Shown: positions 34,683 through 43,502 of the stretch, piece by piece
How the letters are laid out: each line of letters opens with the position of its first letter
How positions within the stretch are numbered: the stretch's first letter is position 1
Origin: Streptomyces sp. NBC_01283
Lineage (GTDB): Bacteria; Actinomycetota; Actinomycetes; Streptomycetales; Streptomycetaceae
Length of the DNA stretch: 64,000 nt
NCBI RefSeq assembly: GCF_041435335.1
Contig: NZ_CP108430.1
Coordinates: 6,795,001-6,859,000, forward strand
Direction of reading: 5' to 3'
Position numbers and translations under genes: made by a program
The notes under the pieces: model-generated
What the model saw: only the letters and a program-made list of their open reading frames with translations
What the model was told of the DNA's origin: nothing
The model's database searches: none

Positions 34683-35672
34683 TCACGGGGTGACCGTGAT
34701 GTTCGTCAGGCCCTTGCCGCCCGTCACCGTGTTGCTGGCGTACACCGTCGTCTTGCAGCTGCCGCTGAAGTTGGTGACGTTGATGGCCAGTTGCTTGTCG
34801 CCCGTCGAACCGGTCAGGTTCGACTTGTTGCCCCGGAACACCGTGCCGCAGCCCCAGCCGGACTGCTGGCTGTGCGTCTCGTAGCCGCTGTTGGTGGTGT
34901 TCTTGCCGGTGTTGTTCTCGATGACGTAGTTGTTGCCCTTCACGTCGATCCACGAGTCGTCGTAGTTGTTGCCGGTCAGGCCCTTGCCGTCGAAGGTGTT
35001 CCCGGTGACCTTGCCGCCGGTGGTGCCCTCCTTGAGGTCGATGGCCTCGCCGCCCACGTCGGGGCCGATCGTGTTGCCGAGGATCTGTACGTTGTCGCTC
35101 TTGTCGGAGAGCGTGTTGGCGCTGCCCACGTAGACGCCCTCTCCCATGCCGCGATCGTCGTTCCCGGTGTCGTAGATCTTCGAGTTCTTGATGACGCCGT
35201 CGGTGCTCGACTTCCGGAAGTGGACGCCCTCCATGTCGAGGCCGTGCACCGTGACCGTGTCCACGGTGACGCCCTTCGCGGAGTCGATCATGATGCCCTT
35301 CTGGCCGCCCGTGACGGTGATGCCCTTCACCGTCCAGTAGGAGGCGCCGTTCAGATGCAGGCCGTATCCGCCGCCCGCCGTGAGCACGGCTTTAGAGGAG
35401 CCGGTCAGGGCGATGCGGGCGCCTGAGCTCGCGGCCGTACTCGTCTTGAAGTTCCCGGTGTACGTGCCGTCGGCGAGGTGGATCGTGTCGCCCGGGGAGG
35501 CGTTGGCGAGCGCGGACTTGAGCTCGGCCGCCGTGGAGACCTCGATGGTCGCGGCGGCCGTCGAGGCGGGGGAGGCGGTGGCCGCGACGGTCAGGCCTCC
35601 GGTCGCGGCTGTCGCGGCGACTGCGGTGAGCGTGGAGACGAGCAGGGTGCGTCGTGTGCGTCGGGTGAGCAT
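34683..35672 (-). CDS. Secreted right-handed parallel beta-helix protein (pectate-lyase-like)
   Basis: 329 residues. MLTRRTRRTLLVSTLTAVAA is a signal peptide with Arg pairs. The mature part begins EVSTAAELKSALANASPGDT, the start typical of parallel beta-helix lyases, then repeated Asn/Gly turns (LHLNGASYWTVKGITVTGGQ; VKNSK; ILGNTIG; VTGNTFDG; VIENNTGKN) over about nine coils, and a closing Cys-containing strand. It resembles PL1/PL9-type or general right-handed beta-helix polysaccharide enzymes. Exact substrate is not readable. Arg/Asp residues expected in a pectate-lyase active site are not clearly assignable. Confidence 0.8.
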   Translation of the reverse strand: MLTRRTRRTLLVSTLTAVAATAATGGLTVAATASPASTAAATIEVSTAAELKSALANASPGDTIHLADGTYTGNFKTSTAASSGARIALTGSSKAVLTAGGGYGLHLNGASYWTVKGITVTGGQKGIMIDSAKGVTVDTVTVHGLDMEGVHFRKSSTDGVIKNSKIYDTGNDDRGMGEGVYVGSANTLSDKSDNVQILGNTIGPDVGGEAIDLKEGTTGGKVTGNTFDGKGLTGNNYDDSWIDVKGNNYVIENNTGKNTTNSGYETHSQQSGWGCGTVFRGNKSNLTGSTGDKQLAINVTNFSGSCKTTVYASNTVTGGKGLTNITVTP

Positions 35673-35747
35673 GGGGGTGACCCTTTCCGGTTCCTGTATA
35701 TGAACACTGGGTGTGCATATGAACGTAGAGCTGGGTCATGTCTGCGT

Positions 35748-35763
35748 CAAGGTCTGGACTAAC
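35748..35763. promoter_or_regulatory. Possible DasR-like operator
   Basis: CAAGGTCTGGACTAACC resembles the DasR-responsive element TGGTCTAGACCA at 9 of 12 positions. It lies about 80 bases upstream of the secreted beta-helix gene (minus strand) in a 280-base gap that otherwise holds two copies of ATATGAAC (around 35698 and 35717) and the promoter region of the PAC2 gene. Tentative. Confidence 0.25.
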
Positions 35764-35952
35764 CGGACCGAGCCGGGTGCGGTGCCGGCGGTCGGCTCGA
35801 ACTCGGGGCCCCGGTGCGGGTGTTCAGCGCGAGGCGGTAGTCGCACGCCGTGAAGTGCGAAGCAACTCTGAAGAGGCGAGAGAGGGAATGCCTGCGCTCT
35901 TGAGGGCGTTCTGCTGTACGAGTCACGACGAAGAGGGCGAGGAGCGGTCACA

Positions 35953-36891
35953 GTGCTTGATCCGCAGGGTTTGTACGCATGGGAGCCGAAGGGCCTTGCC
36001 GTCGTCGACATGGCGCTCGCCCAGGAATCGGCCGGACTGGTCATGCTCTACCACTTCGACGGCTACATCGACGCGGGCGAGACCGGCGACCAGATCGTCG
36101 AGCGGCTCACGGACAGTCTGCCGGGTCAGGTGGTGGCGACCTTCGACCACGACCGGCTCGTCGACTACCGCGCGCGCCGCCCGCTGCTCACGTTCCGGCG
36201 CGACCGCTGGACCGACTACGAGGTGCCCGCGCTTGACGTGCGGCTGCTCCAGGACGCGACGGGCGCACCCTTCCTGCTGCTCTCCGGGCCCGAGCCCGAC
36301 ATCGAGTGGGAACGCTTCGCCGCGGCGATCGGGCAGATCGTGGAGCGACTCGGCGTACGCCTCTCGGTGAACTTCCACGGCATCCCCATGGGCGTGCCGC
36401 ACACCCGTCCCGTGGGCCTCACGCCGCACGGCAACCGCACCGACCTGGTGCCGGGGCACCGCAGCCCCTTCGACGAGGCGCAGGTGCCGGGCAGCGCGGC
36501 GTCGCTCGTCGAGTACCGCCTCCTGGAGGCGGGCCACGACGTGCTCGGTGTCGCCGCGCACGTCCCGCACTACATCGCGCGCTCCGCGTACCCGGACGCC
36601 GCTCTCACGGTCCTGGAGGCGATCACCGCCGCGACCGGTCTCGTGCTGCCGAGTGTCGCGCACGGCCTGCGTACCGAGGCGCACCGCACCCAGACCGAGA
36701 TCGACCGGCAGATCCAGGAGGGCGACGAGGAACTGGTCTCCCTCGTGCAGGGACTTGAGCACCAGTACGACGCCGCGGCCGGCGCCGACGCGCGCGGCAA
36801 CATGCTCGCGGAGCCCATGGACATTCCGTCGGCCGACGAGATCGGCCAGGAATTCGAGCGCTTCCTCGCCGAGCGGGAGGGCGACGCGTAG
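35953..36891 (+). CDS. PAC2-family protein
   Basis: 312 residues from GTG. The fold of the proteasome assembly chaperone 2 family is evident from [50 protein letters not shown] and [10 protein letters not shown], and a C-terminal acidic helix with [15 protein letters not shown]. Actinobacteria have proteasomes and PAC2-like proteins, but the function of the bacterial proteins is not established. The gene stands alone ahead of coaE. Confidence 0.88.
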   Translation: MLDPQGLYAWEPKGLAVVDMALAQESAGLVMLYHFDGYIDAGETGDQIVERLTDSLPGQVVATFDHDRLVDYRARRPLLTFRRDRWTDYEVPALDVRLLQDATGAPFLLLSGPEPDIEWERFAAAIGQIVERLGVRLSVNFHGIPMGVPHTRPVGLTPHGNRTDLVPGHRSPFDEAQVPGSAASLVEYRLLEAGHDVLGVAAHVPHYIARSAYPDAALTVLEAITAATGLVLPSVAHGLRTEAHRTQTEIDRQIQEGDEELVSLVQGLEHQYDAAAGADARGNMLAEPMDIPSADEIGQEFERFLAEREGDA

Positions 36892-36971
36892 CGGGGCGTG
36901 GACATGAAGGGGACAGGTGCAGCGCCTGGCCGGGAAGGCGGAGCGTGAGGCCACCCCCTAAGCTGCCGGTC

Positions 36972-37574
36972 ATGCTGAAGGTGGGCCTGACCGGCGGTAT
37001 CGGCGCCGGCAAGAGTGAAGTATCACGTCTCCTCGTCGCGTCCGGAGCCGTCCTGGTCGACGCCGACAAGATCGCGCGGGAAGTTGTGGAGCCAGGAACT
37101 CCGGGCCTGGCGAAGGTCGTTGAAGCCTTCGGCCAGGAGATCCTCGCCGCGGACGGCACCCTCGACCGGCCGAAGCTCGGCTCGATCGTCTTCGCCGACC
37201 CGGAGAAGCTGGCCGTCCTGAACTCGATCGTGCACCCCCTGGTCGGCGCCCGCTCCGCCGAACTGGAGCAGGCGGCATCCGAGGACGCCGTGGTCATCCA
37301 CGACGTGCCGCTGCTCGCGGAGAACGGCCTGGCACCCCTGTACGACCTCGTGGTCGTCGTCGACGCGAGCCCCGAGACCCAGCTGGAGCGTCTGGTGGGA
37401 CTGCGCGGCATGAGCGAGGAGGACGCCCGCGCGCGGATGGCCGCCCAGGCCACGCGCGAGAAGCGTCTGGAGATCGCCGACATCGTGATCGACAACGACG
37501 GCCCGCTGGAGGGCCTCCGGGAGCGCGTCGGCGCCGTATGGGCGGACCTCGCGCTGCGGGCGCGGGCGGCCTAG
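36972..37574 (+). CDS. coaE: Dephospho-CoA kinase
   Basis: 200 residues from ATG at [16 protein letters not shown], the usual family start and length; a GTG 27 bases upstream with GGAAGG before it is an alternative. P-loop GGIGAGKS (8-15), the [17 protein letters not shown] segment, and the lid HDVPLLAEN with [11 protein letters not shown] complete the fold. It phosphorylates dephospho-CoA with ATP in the last step of coenzyme A synthesis. The following DUF3592 gene begins 15 bases later, likely co-transcribed. Confidence 0.95.
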   Translation: MLKVGLTGGIGAGKSEVSRLLVASGAVLVDADKIAREVVEPGTPGLAKVVEAFGQEILAADGTLDRPKLGSIVFADPEKLAVLNSIVHPLVGARSAELEQAASEDAVVIHDVPLLAENGLAPLYDLVVVVDASPETQLERLVGLRGMSEEDARARMAAQATREKRLEIADIVIDNDGPLEGLRERVGAVWADLALRARAA

Positions 37575-37589
37575 AAGGAGGCGGGGGGC

Positions 37590-37973
37590 GTGGTCGTACT
37601 GGCGGTGGTCACCGCCTTGGGCGGCCTGGTCGCGCTGTTGGCCGGTGCCTACGGCCTGTGGCGGACCCGGCACATCACGGGCACGGGCGAGAGGGCGCAG
37701 GCCCTGGTCAAGGCCGTGCCGCCGGGGGCCGAGCGGCCGCTGCTGCAGTTCGAGACGGGGAACGGGCGGGTCGTCGAGGTCGTGTCACCGGTGCCGCCGA
37801 GCGGCAGTCATCCGCTCGCCGCGGGTGACCGGGTGCGCATCGCGTACGACAGCGACGACCCCCGGGAGACCGTCGTGCTCGGCCGCGAGCGCAGGGGCAT
37901 CGACCGGGGGTTCGTGACGGCGGGGGCGGCGGTCCTGGTGCTCGGCCTGATGCTGACGGTCCTGGCGATGTGA
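37590..37973 (+). CDS. DUF3592-family membrane protein
   Basis: 127 residues from GTG, preceded by AAGGAGG. One membrane segment at each end (MVVLAVVTALGGLVALLAGA and the C-terminal VTAGAAVLVLGLMLTVLAM) flank a beta-rich extracytoplasmic domain with the DUF3592 pattern PLLQFETGNGRVVEV and GDRVRIAYDSDDP. Function unknown. Confidence 0.83.
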   Translation: MVVLAVVTALGGLVALLAGAYGLWRTRHITGTGERAQALVKAVPPGAERPLLQFETGNGRVVEVVSPVPPSGSHPLAAGDRVRIAYDSDDPRETVVLGRERRGIDRGFVTAGAAVLVLGLMLTVLAM

Positions 37974-38082
37974 GGGCCCTGGCGGTGTGAGCGTGAGGCT
38001 CGGGCCGGGAAGGGATGCCGGCAGCGGAATAGGCGTCGGCGCGACGGGCGTTGACACAGTGCAGCGAGGGAAGGAGTCACGC

Positions 38083-38484
38083 GTGCCCGAAATTACCCCG
38101 GAGACCCATGTCATCGACTTCCGAGCGGCGGAGCAGCTCCTTGCCGCGCGGGATCCCAGAGGCGCCGTGAAGCTGCTCGACACGGTCATCGCGGCCCACC
38201 CCGAGAACACGGCCGCGCGGCTGCTGCGGGCCCGCGCCTTCTTCGCCGCCGCCCAACTGCGCGCTGCCGAGCTTGAGTTCAGCATCGTCCTGGAGCGCGA
38301 GCCGGACAACGCGTTCGCCCACTTCGCGCTCGCCCGTACCTACGAACGTGCGGCGCGGCCCGACCAGGCCCGGCGGCACTTCCGGCTGGCCGCGGCGCTC
38401 GATCCGCAGCCGGAGTACCTGGCGGCGGCGCGCTTCGACGACGGCGCCGACGGCGAGGGGGGCAGCGGGGGCGGCGCGGGCTAG
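38083..38484 (+). CDS. Tetratricopeptide-repeat protein
   Basis: 133 residues from GTG with AAGGAG 8 bases upstream. Three TPR units are visible (AVKLLDTVIAAHPENTAARL; ELEFSIVLEREPDNAFAHF; RPDQARRHFRLAAALDP), followed by an acidic Gly-rich tail. TPR arrays mediate protein-protein contacts; no partner is evident. The 3' end overlaps the convergent DUF6343 gene by four bases. Confidence 0.85.
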   Translation: MPEITPETHVIDFRAAEQLLAARDPRGAVKLLDTVIAAHPENTAARLLRARAFFAAAQLRAAELEFSIVLEREPDNAFAHFALARTYERAARPDQARRHFRLAAALDPQPEYLAAARFDDGADGEGGSGGGAG

Positions 38485-38744
38485 CCGGTCCGCGGGGGCT
38501 CGTACGGCGGGATGTCGCGGCCCGGCTGATAGTGCGGGCCCTGGTGGATGTGGTGCACGATCATCGCCATGGCGGTGGTGACGATCAGCCAGAGCACCCC
38601 GCACGCCGCCGCCCACTCGGGGCGTCCCACCAGGGCGAAGGCGACGGTGCCGAACGTGGCCCAGATCAGGCCCCACACGCTGAGCCAGAAGCGCATGCGC
38701 AGCGGACTGCGCGCGGTCACCGGTTCACTGCCTGTGCGCATCAC
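38481..38744 (-). CDS. DUF6343-family small membrane protein
   Basis: 87 residues, starting MMRTGSEPVTARSPLRMRFW, with two membrane helices (WGLIWATFGTVAFAL; AAACGVLWLIVTTAMAMIV) and a conserved tail HQGPHYQPGRDIPPYEPPRT. I recognise this as the Streptomyces DUF6343 family. Function unknown. Confidence 0.82.
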   Translation of the reverse strand: MMRTGSEPVTARSPLRMRFWLSVWGLIWATFGTVAFALVGRPEWAAACGVLWLIVTTAMAMIVHHIHQGPHYQPGRDIPPYEPPRTG

Positions 38745-38907
38745 GAGAGGTCATCTCCTCCCTCTCCCTGCTTTCTCCACCCCTTGTCCCTTACACGCCC
38801 CCGCGTGGATCCCTGAGCGTCTCCACCTTCCAGGATCCACCCGTGGGTGGTGGACCGGAAGGGCCCGAACCTTCAAGATCGTAGATGTGTCGATCGGGGG
38901 TAAGACT

Positions 38908-39906
38908 GTGCTGGACGTACTGAGGAACCGGGCGAGGACGGACGAGCGGCTCGCCGCATGGCTGAAGGATCTTGAGGGCGCGCAGGAGCCAAGGGCCGAG
39001 GCGGTGCTGCCCGCGGCCGACGAGCTGGCGGACGTGCTGCTCGACCTGGCCGTGCCGCACGAGGACATCAATGACCTGCTGGCCCTGCGTGAGCGGCTGA
39101 TGGGGGACCCGGAGGCCCGATGGCTGCTCGACCGCACCGTCGACGCGACGGTGCGGGACATGGGGAAGCCGGGGGCGGGTCCCGAGTACGGCCCTCTGCC
39201 GGCGGAGTCGGGCGCGCTCGGAACGTACTTCTACGTATACGTGTTCACGGCGGCACTGCCGTACGTACGCGCGTATCACCGGAGCCGCGGTATCCCGGAC
39301 GACATCTCCCGGCGTACGCTCGCGGACCTCGGGCGGCACATGGCGGTGCACCGCAGGGCGCGCGGTGGCCCCGGGCTGCTGCACCCGGAATGGAACGCCC
39401 TGCACTTCCGGGGCGAGCTCTATCAACTGGGCCGGCTGCAGTTCCAGCGTGCCGTGCTGGGGGAGCGGATGGGCGGGACGGTGGCCGCCGCGGGGCACTC
39501 CGCGGGGAGGGGCGACCCGTGTCTGAACCTCCACATCACCGACTTCCGGGGGCCGCTGGCCCCGGAGGCCTGCGACCGGTCGATGGCGCTGGCACGGGAG
39601 TTCTTCGCGCGGCACTTCCCGGAGGAGCGGTATGAGACAGCGATATGCCACTCCTGGCTGCTCGATCCGCAGCTGAAGCAGTACCTCCCGGCGGACTCGA
39701 ACATCGTCCGTTTCCAGGACCGATTCCGCCCGGCGACCGGGTACGAGCGGGAGGTGGACGACGCGGCTCCCGTCGCCTTCGTCTTCGGCGACCGCGACCT
39801 GCCCGTGGCCGGACTGCCCAGGCGGACAAAGGTCGAGCGGGCCGTCGGCGACCACCTCAGGGCGGGCGGGCACTGGTACGGGGGGCGTGGCTGGTTCCCG
39901 CTGTAG
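38908..39906 (+). CDS. GNAT-like acyltransferase-domain protein
   Basis: 332 residues from GTG at VLDVLRNRART with GGGGG seven bases before it; another GTG 21 bases upstream is possible. The N-terminal helical domain (LAAWLKDLEGAQEP to DRTVDATVRDMGKP) and the C-terminal domain (LNLHITDFRGPLAPEACDRS; ICHSWLLDPQLKQYLPADSN; VFGDRDLPVAGLPRRTKVER) match the Streptomyces family annotated as acyltransferase domain-containing (GNAT-like NAT_N/NAT_C). Substrate unknown. Possibly involved in fatty-acyl or peptide modification; context gives no further clue. Confidence 0.75.
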   Translation: MLDVLRNRARTDERLAAWLKDLEGAQEPRAEAVLPAADELADVLLDLAVPHEDINDLLALRERLMGDPEARWLLDRTVDATVRDMGKPGAGPEYGPLPAESGALGTYFYVYVFTAALPYVRAYHRSRGIPDDISRRTLADLGRHMAVHRRARGGPGLLHPEWNALHFRGELYQLGRLQFQRAVLGERMGGTVAAAGHSAGRGDPCLNLHITDFRGPLAPEACDRSMALAREFFARHFPEERYETAICHSWLLDPQLKQYLPADSNIVRFQDRFRPATGYEREVDDAAPVAFVFGDRDLPVAGLPRRTKVERAVGDHLRAGGHWYGGRGWFPL

Positions 39907-39964
39907 ACCGCGGGGCTCCGGGGAGGGGCGGGAACGGGCCCTCGGGGCGCTTCGTTGAGGGGGC

Positions 39965-40669
39965 ATGACTGTGGAGATGCGTGAGGGACACGAGGGAACG
40001 GGCCCCGGAGCGATCACCCCGGACGGCTGCGCGGTGGAGCTGTACACCCGCCTGGCAGTGGGGGACGAGCCCGACGTCATCGCCGGTGCGGTGCCGGCCG
40101 GGGCGCACATCCTGGAGCTCGGCTGCGGTGCGGGACGGGTGACGCGTCCCCTGCTGGAGCGGGGGTTCCGGATCACGGCGGTGGACGAGTCCGCCGAGAT
40201 GCTGGAGAAGGTCTCCGCGCTGGAGGGACGGGTGCGCACGATCCGGAGCCCCATCGAGGAGCTCGACCTGGGGGAGCGGTTCGAGGTGGTGATGCTCGGC
40301 TCGTTCCTCGTGCACGAAGGCGACGAGACGGTCCGGCGCGGGATGCTGCGGGCCTGCCGGAGCCATGTGACGGACGACGGCTGTGTGCTGATCCAGCGGG
40401 AGGGCGCGGACTACCACACGAACCTGCCGAGGGAACGGGTAGACCCGGGTGGGTACACGGTGCGGATCGTGTCGGCGGAGCCGGTCGGGGACGGGGTGAA
40501 CGAGGTGCACGCGGAGTACATCTTCCCGGACGCCGTATGGACGCAGACGTTCCGCGCCAGGCCGCTCACCAAGGAGCAGTTCGAGCAGACGCTGGAGGAG
40601 GCGGGGCTGAGGGTCGACAAGTACCTGACGGAGGACGGGATTTGGGTGCGGGCGGTGCCGGTCCGCTAG
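39965..40669 (+). CDS. Class I SAM-dependent methyltransferase
   Basis: 234 residues from ATG. Motif I ILELGCGAGRVTRPLLERGF (about 48-67), acidic end of beta-2 in ITAVDESAEMLEKV, motif IV region VVMLGSFLVHEGDE. Smaller and different from the methyltransferase before hrpB. Substrate unknown. It follows the acyltransferase gene by 58 bases on the same strand. Confidence 0.87.
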   Translation: MTVEMREGHEGTGPGAITPDGCAVELYTRLAVGDEPDVIAGAVPAGAHILELGCGAGRVTRPLLERGFRITAVDESAEMLEKVSALEGRVRTIRSPIEELDLGERFEVVMLGSFLVHEGDETVRRGMLRACRSHVTDDGCVLIQREGADYHTNLPRERVDPGGYTVRIVSAEPVGDGVNEVHAEYIFPDAVWTQTFRARPLTKEQFEQTLEEAGLRVDKYLTEDGIWVRAVPVR

Positions 40670-40874
40670 GGGCAGGGGGTGGCCTGCCGTGTCGCGGTGC
40701 TGAGGTGGCCCGGCGGAGGGCCTCGCGGGCGAAGGCGGGGAGGTGGTGCGGGGCTGGTGGCCGGGCGGCTGGGAACCGCGCGGAGATGGTGTGCTGCCGG
40801 GCGATGAGTTCTGCGGGGCGGGCCGGTCTATCACGGTGACAGCACAACAGCCCCTGCTCACCGAGGAGATCGCC

Positions 40875-41342
40875 ATGACCACGGCCACCAACGCCCCCAC
40901 CGTTGCCTCCGCCACGACCGCCACCTCTGTCGGCGCCGCCCCCTCCGCCGCCGGTCGTCGTTCCGTCCGGATCACGCTGCGCACGCTCCAGGTGGTGCTG
41001 GCCCTGTTCTTCGGGCTCGCCAGCGGGGTGCCGAAGCTGATCGCGCACCCGACGGCGGTCGAGGCCTTCGAGAAGCTCGGGTGGGGCGATCCGGGGATGT
41101 ACACGATCGGGGCGCTGGAGGTGCTCGGCGGGATCGCGCTGCTGGTGCCGGTGCTCAGCTCCGTCGGCGCGACGGCCTTCATCGGGCTGATGATCGGTGC
41201 GTTCATCGTGAGTGTGACCGCGCTCGGCGGGGAGAACGCGGCCACGCCGCTCATCCTGATCCTGCCGCTGGCGTGGATCGCGTGGGCGCGGCGTGGGCAG
41301 ACGACGGAGCTGTTCCGGCTGCTCCTGCGACGCGGGGAGTGA
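40875..41342 (+). CDS. DoxX-family membrane protein
   Basis: 155 residues from ATG with GAGGAG upstream. After a 35-residue Thr/Ala-rich cytoplasmic leader come four membrane helices with the DoxX pattern (LQVVLALFFGLASGVPKLIA; FEKLGWGDPGMYTIGALEVL; GGIALLVPVLSSVGATAFIG). DoxX-like proteins are linked to quinone or thiol redox in membranes, but the role here is unknown. Confidence 0.85.
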   Translation: MTTATNAPTVASATTATSVGAAPSAAGRRSVRITLRTLQVVLALFFGLASGVPKLIAHPTAVEAFEKLGWGDPGMYTIGALEVLGGIALLVPVLSSVGATAFIGLMIGAFIVSVTALGGENAATPLILILPLAWIAWARRGQTTELFRLLLRRGE

Positions 41343-41375
41343 GGCAGGGAGCGGCGCGGGGAGTCACGCCCCTGT

Positions 41376-41435
41376 CCCCGTCCCTGTGTTGAGGGCTCAT
41401 CCGCACCGCGGTGAGCCCTCAACACAGGGACGGGG
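41376..41435. terminator. Long bidirectional terminator
   Basis: A perfect 24-bp stem with arms 41376-41399 and 41412-41435 and a 12-base GC-rich loop, between the stops of the convergent DoxX and S4-domain genes (33 bases and 6 bases away). Confidence 0.85.
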
Positions 41436-41441
41436 GTGTTT

Positions 41442-41909
41442 TCAGCCCTCGAAGCCGCGCAGCTTTTCCATGTCGCGGCGGTCGCGCTTGGTGGGGCGGC
41501 CCGTTCCCCGGTCCCGTACGCCGGCGGGGGCCACGGCTTCGCGGGGTGGCGGGGGAGGACTGTTGTCGACGTAGCACTCGATGGCCACCGGCGGGCCGAC
41601 GCGCTTGCGGATGAGGCGCTTGACGACCACGACATGTTCGCGGCCGCCCGCGTGACGCAGGCGCACCTCGTCGCCGACGTGCACGCCGTAAGCGGGCTTC
41701 ACGCGCTCGCCGTTGACCCGCACATGGCCGCCCTTGCAGGCCGCCGCGCCCATGGAGCGGGTCTTGACCAGACGTACGGACCAGATCCAGGCGTCGATGC
41801 GCACGGAACCCCCGGCCGCAGCCGTACCCGGGCTCGCAGCCTTGCCCGGGCCCGTACCCGCAGTCGCGCTCGCGCCGCTGCCGTCACCGCCTGAATTCTG
41901 CGAAGCCAT
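41442..41909 (-). CDS. RNA-binding S4-domain protein (Hsp15-like)
   Basis: 155 residues. After a Gly/Ala-rich leader of 35 residues the S4 domain is clear: RIDAWIWSVRLVKTRSMGAA, CKGGHVRVNGERVKPAYGVH, GDEVRLRHAGGREHVVVVKR. A basic C-terminal tail RPTKRDRRDMEKLRGFEG follows. Homologues (Hsp15/HslR, and heat-shock or ribosome-recycling factors) bind stalled 50S-peptidyl-tRNA. Role here inferred from family. Confidence 0.88.
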   Translation of the reverse strand: MASQNSGGDGSGASATAGTGPGKAASPGTAAAGGSVRIDAWIWSVRLVKTRSMGAAACKGGHVRVNGERVKPAYGVHVGDEVRLRHAGGREHVVVVKRLIRKRVGPPVAIECYVDNSPPPPPREAVAPAGVRDRGTGRPTKRDRRDMEKLRGFEG

Positions 41910-42134
41910 GCCCCGACTTTAATGCCTGCCCGGTGGTTCGGGGCCGGGGTCGCGATGCACCGGGCGTCACCCCGTGGCAGGGCCGTCGCGCCGGGCAGGT
42001 GCGGCGCGGTGGTCGTGCGGCAGCAGTGCGGCATCCCTGCCCGCACGGCGAGCCGTTCGGAAACCGCTCCCCTCAGAGTCTGATAATTCGGGCTATTCGC
42101 CGCAAAGCGGGACGCAGACCGAGGGGTGCCGCCC

Positions 42135-43502
42135 ATGAAGCTCGAAGCCACTGTCGACGACCTGATGGACACGTTGCGCGCCGACCTCGTACGGCTCGCC
42201 GAGATTCCGTCGATCGCCTTCCCCGGCTTCCCGGACGCGCCGGTGCGGCAGGCGCACGATCTGCTGGTCGAGCTGCTCAGGGGCGCGGGGGTGCCGACCG
42301 TCGAACGCCTCGATCTGCCGGACACCGCACCCGTGATCTACGGGGAGATCCCGCCACCGACACCCGAGGCGCCGACGGTCCTGCTCTACGGCCACTACGA
42401 CGTCCAGCCGCCCGGCGACGAGAGCCTGTGGAAGTCGCCGCCCTTCGAGCCCACCCCGATCGAGGGGGGCCTGCGGGCCCGCGGCATCGCGGACGACAAG
42501 TCCAATGTCATCGCGCACCTGGGGATGCTGCGGGCCTACGGCGGCAGGCCACCCGTCGGGATCAAGATCGTCATCGAGGGGCAGGAGGAGTACGGCAGCG
42601 CCTTCGACGACTATCCGCCCACCGACCCGGAGCGGTTCGCCTGTGACGCCATGGTGGTCGCCGACCTCGGCAACCTCCGGCCCGGCACCCCCACCCTCAC
42701 CACCGCCCTGCGCGGCGCGTGCGAAGTCGTCGTGGAGGTGCGCACCCTCGACGAGCCGCGCCACAGCGGGGAGTTCGGGGGCGCGGCGCCCGACGCGCTG
42801 CTCGTGCTCCTCAAGGCCCTGGCCACCCTGCACGACGTACACGGCGATGTGGCCGTGGAGGGGCTGCGGCGCGAGGACTGGAGCGGCACGAGCTACACCG
42901 AGGACGAGTTCCGTTCGCTCGCCGGGGTGTGCGAAGGGGTGCCGCTCGTCGGCAGCGGCAGCCTGGGCGAGCGGCTGTGGAGCGGCCCCGCCATCACGGT
43001 GATCGGCCTGGACGCGCCCAGTGTCGAACACGCGGCGTCGGCGGTCGTGCCGTACGCGCGGGCCAAGTTGAACCTGCGCTTCCACCCTCGGCAGGACCCG
43101 AAGGAGGCGCGGGGCAAGCTGGTCGACCACCTGCGCTCACTCAAGCCCTTCGGCATTCCCCTCACCGTCACGCCCGGCGACACCGGCCCGGGCTACGAGG
43201 CCGCCACCGGCGGACCCGCCTACCGCGCCGCCCGTGCCGCGCTCAAGGAGGCCTGGGGCGAGGACGCCTCGTTCGTGGCGACCGGCGGCTCCATCCCCCT
43301 GGTCAACGGCCTCGCGAAGGCGGCACCCGGCGCCGAGGTGCTGCTCTTCGGCGCCCAGGACAGCATGTGCAATCTGCACGCCCCGAACGAACGCGTCCTC
43401 TTCTCCGAGCTGCGCAACACGGTCGTCGCCATGGCGGCTTTCGTGCGCGAGTACGCCGACGGCTTCACCGGCCCCGACAGCACGGGGGAGAGCAGCGCAT
43501 GA
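42135..43502 (+). CDS. M20-family dipeptidase
   Basis: 455 residues from ATG, GAGGGG 9 bases upstream. Metal and catalytic residues of the M20 fold are present: YGHYDVQPPGDE with His87 and Asp89, GLRARGIADDKSN with bridging Asp120, EGQEEYGS with Glu151/Glu152, and the C-terminal His in NLHAPNER. The dimerisation domain lies between. It hydrolyses dipeptides or N-acyl amino acids. Coupled by ATGA overlap to a YfcC-like permease, which suggests uptake and cleavage of a peptide-like compound. Confidence 0.93.
   Translation: MKLEATVDDLMDTLRADLVRLAEIPSIAFPGFPDAPVRQAHDLLVELLRGAGVPTVERLDLPDTAPVIYGEIPPPTPEAPTVLLYGHYDVQPPGDESLWKSPPFEPTPIEGGLRARGIADDKSNVIAHLGMLRAYGGRPPVGIKIVIEGQEEYGSAFDDYPPTDPERFACDAMVVADLGNLRPGTPTLTTALRGACEVVVEVRTLDEPRHSGEFGGAAPDALLVLLKALATLHDVHGDVAVEGLRREDWSGTSYTEDEFRSLAGVCEGVPLVGSGSLGERLWSGPAITVIGLDAPSVEHAASAVVPYARAKLNLRFHPRQDPKEARGKLVDHLRSLKPFGIPLTVTPGDTGPGYEAATGGPAYRAARAALKEAWGEDASFVATGGSIPLVNGLAKAAPGAEVLLFGAQDSMCNLHAPNERVLFSELRNTVVAMAAFVREYADGFTGPDSTGESSA

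Noticed and set aside
38051..38056. TTGACA as a -35 box for the TPR gene
   Set aside because: It lies only 27 bases before the GTG, leaving no room for a -10 and a leader; no TANNNT follows at 16-18 bases.
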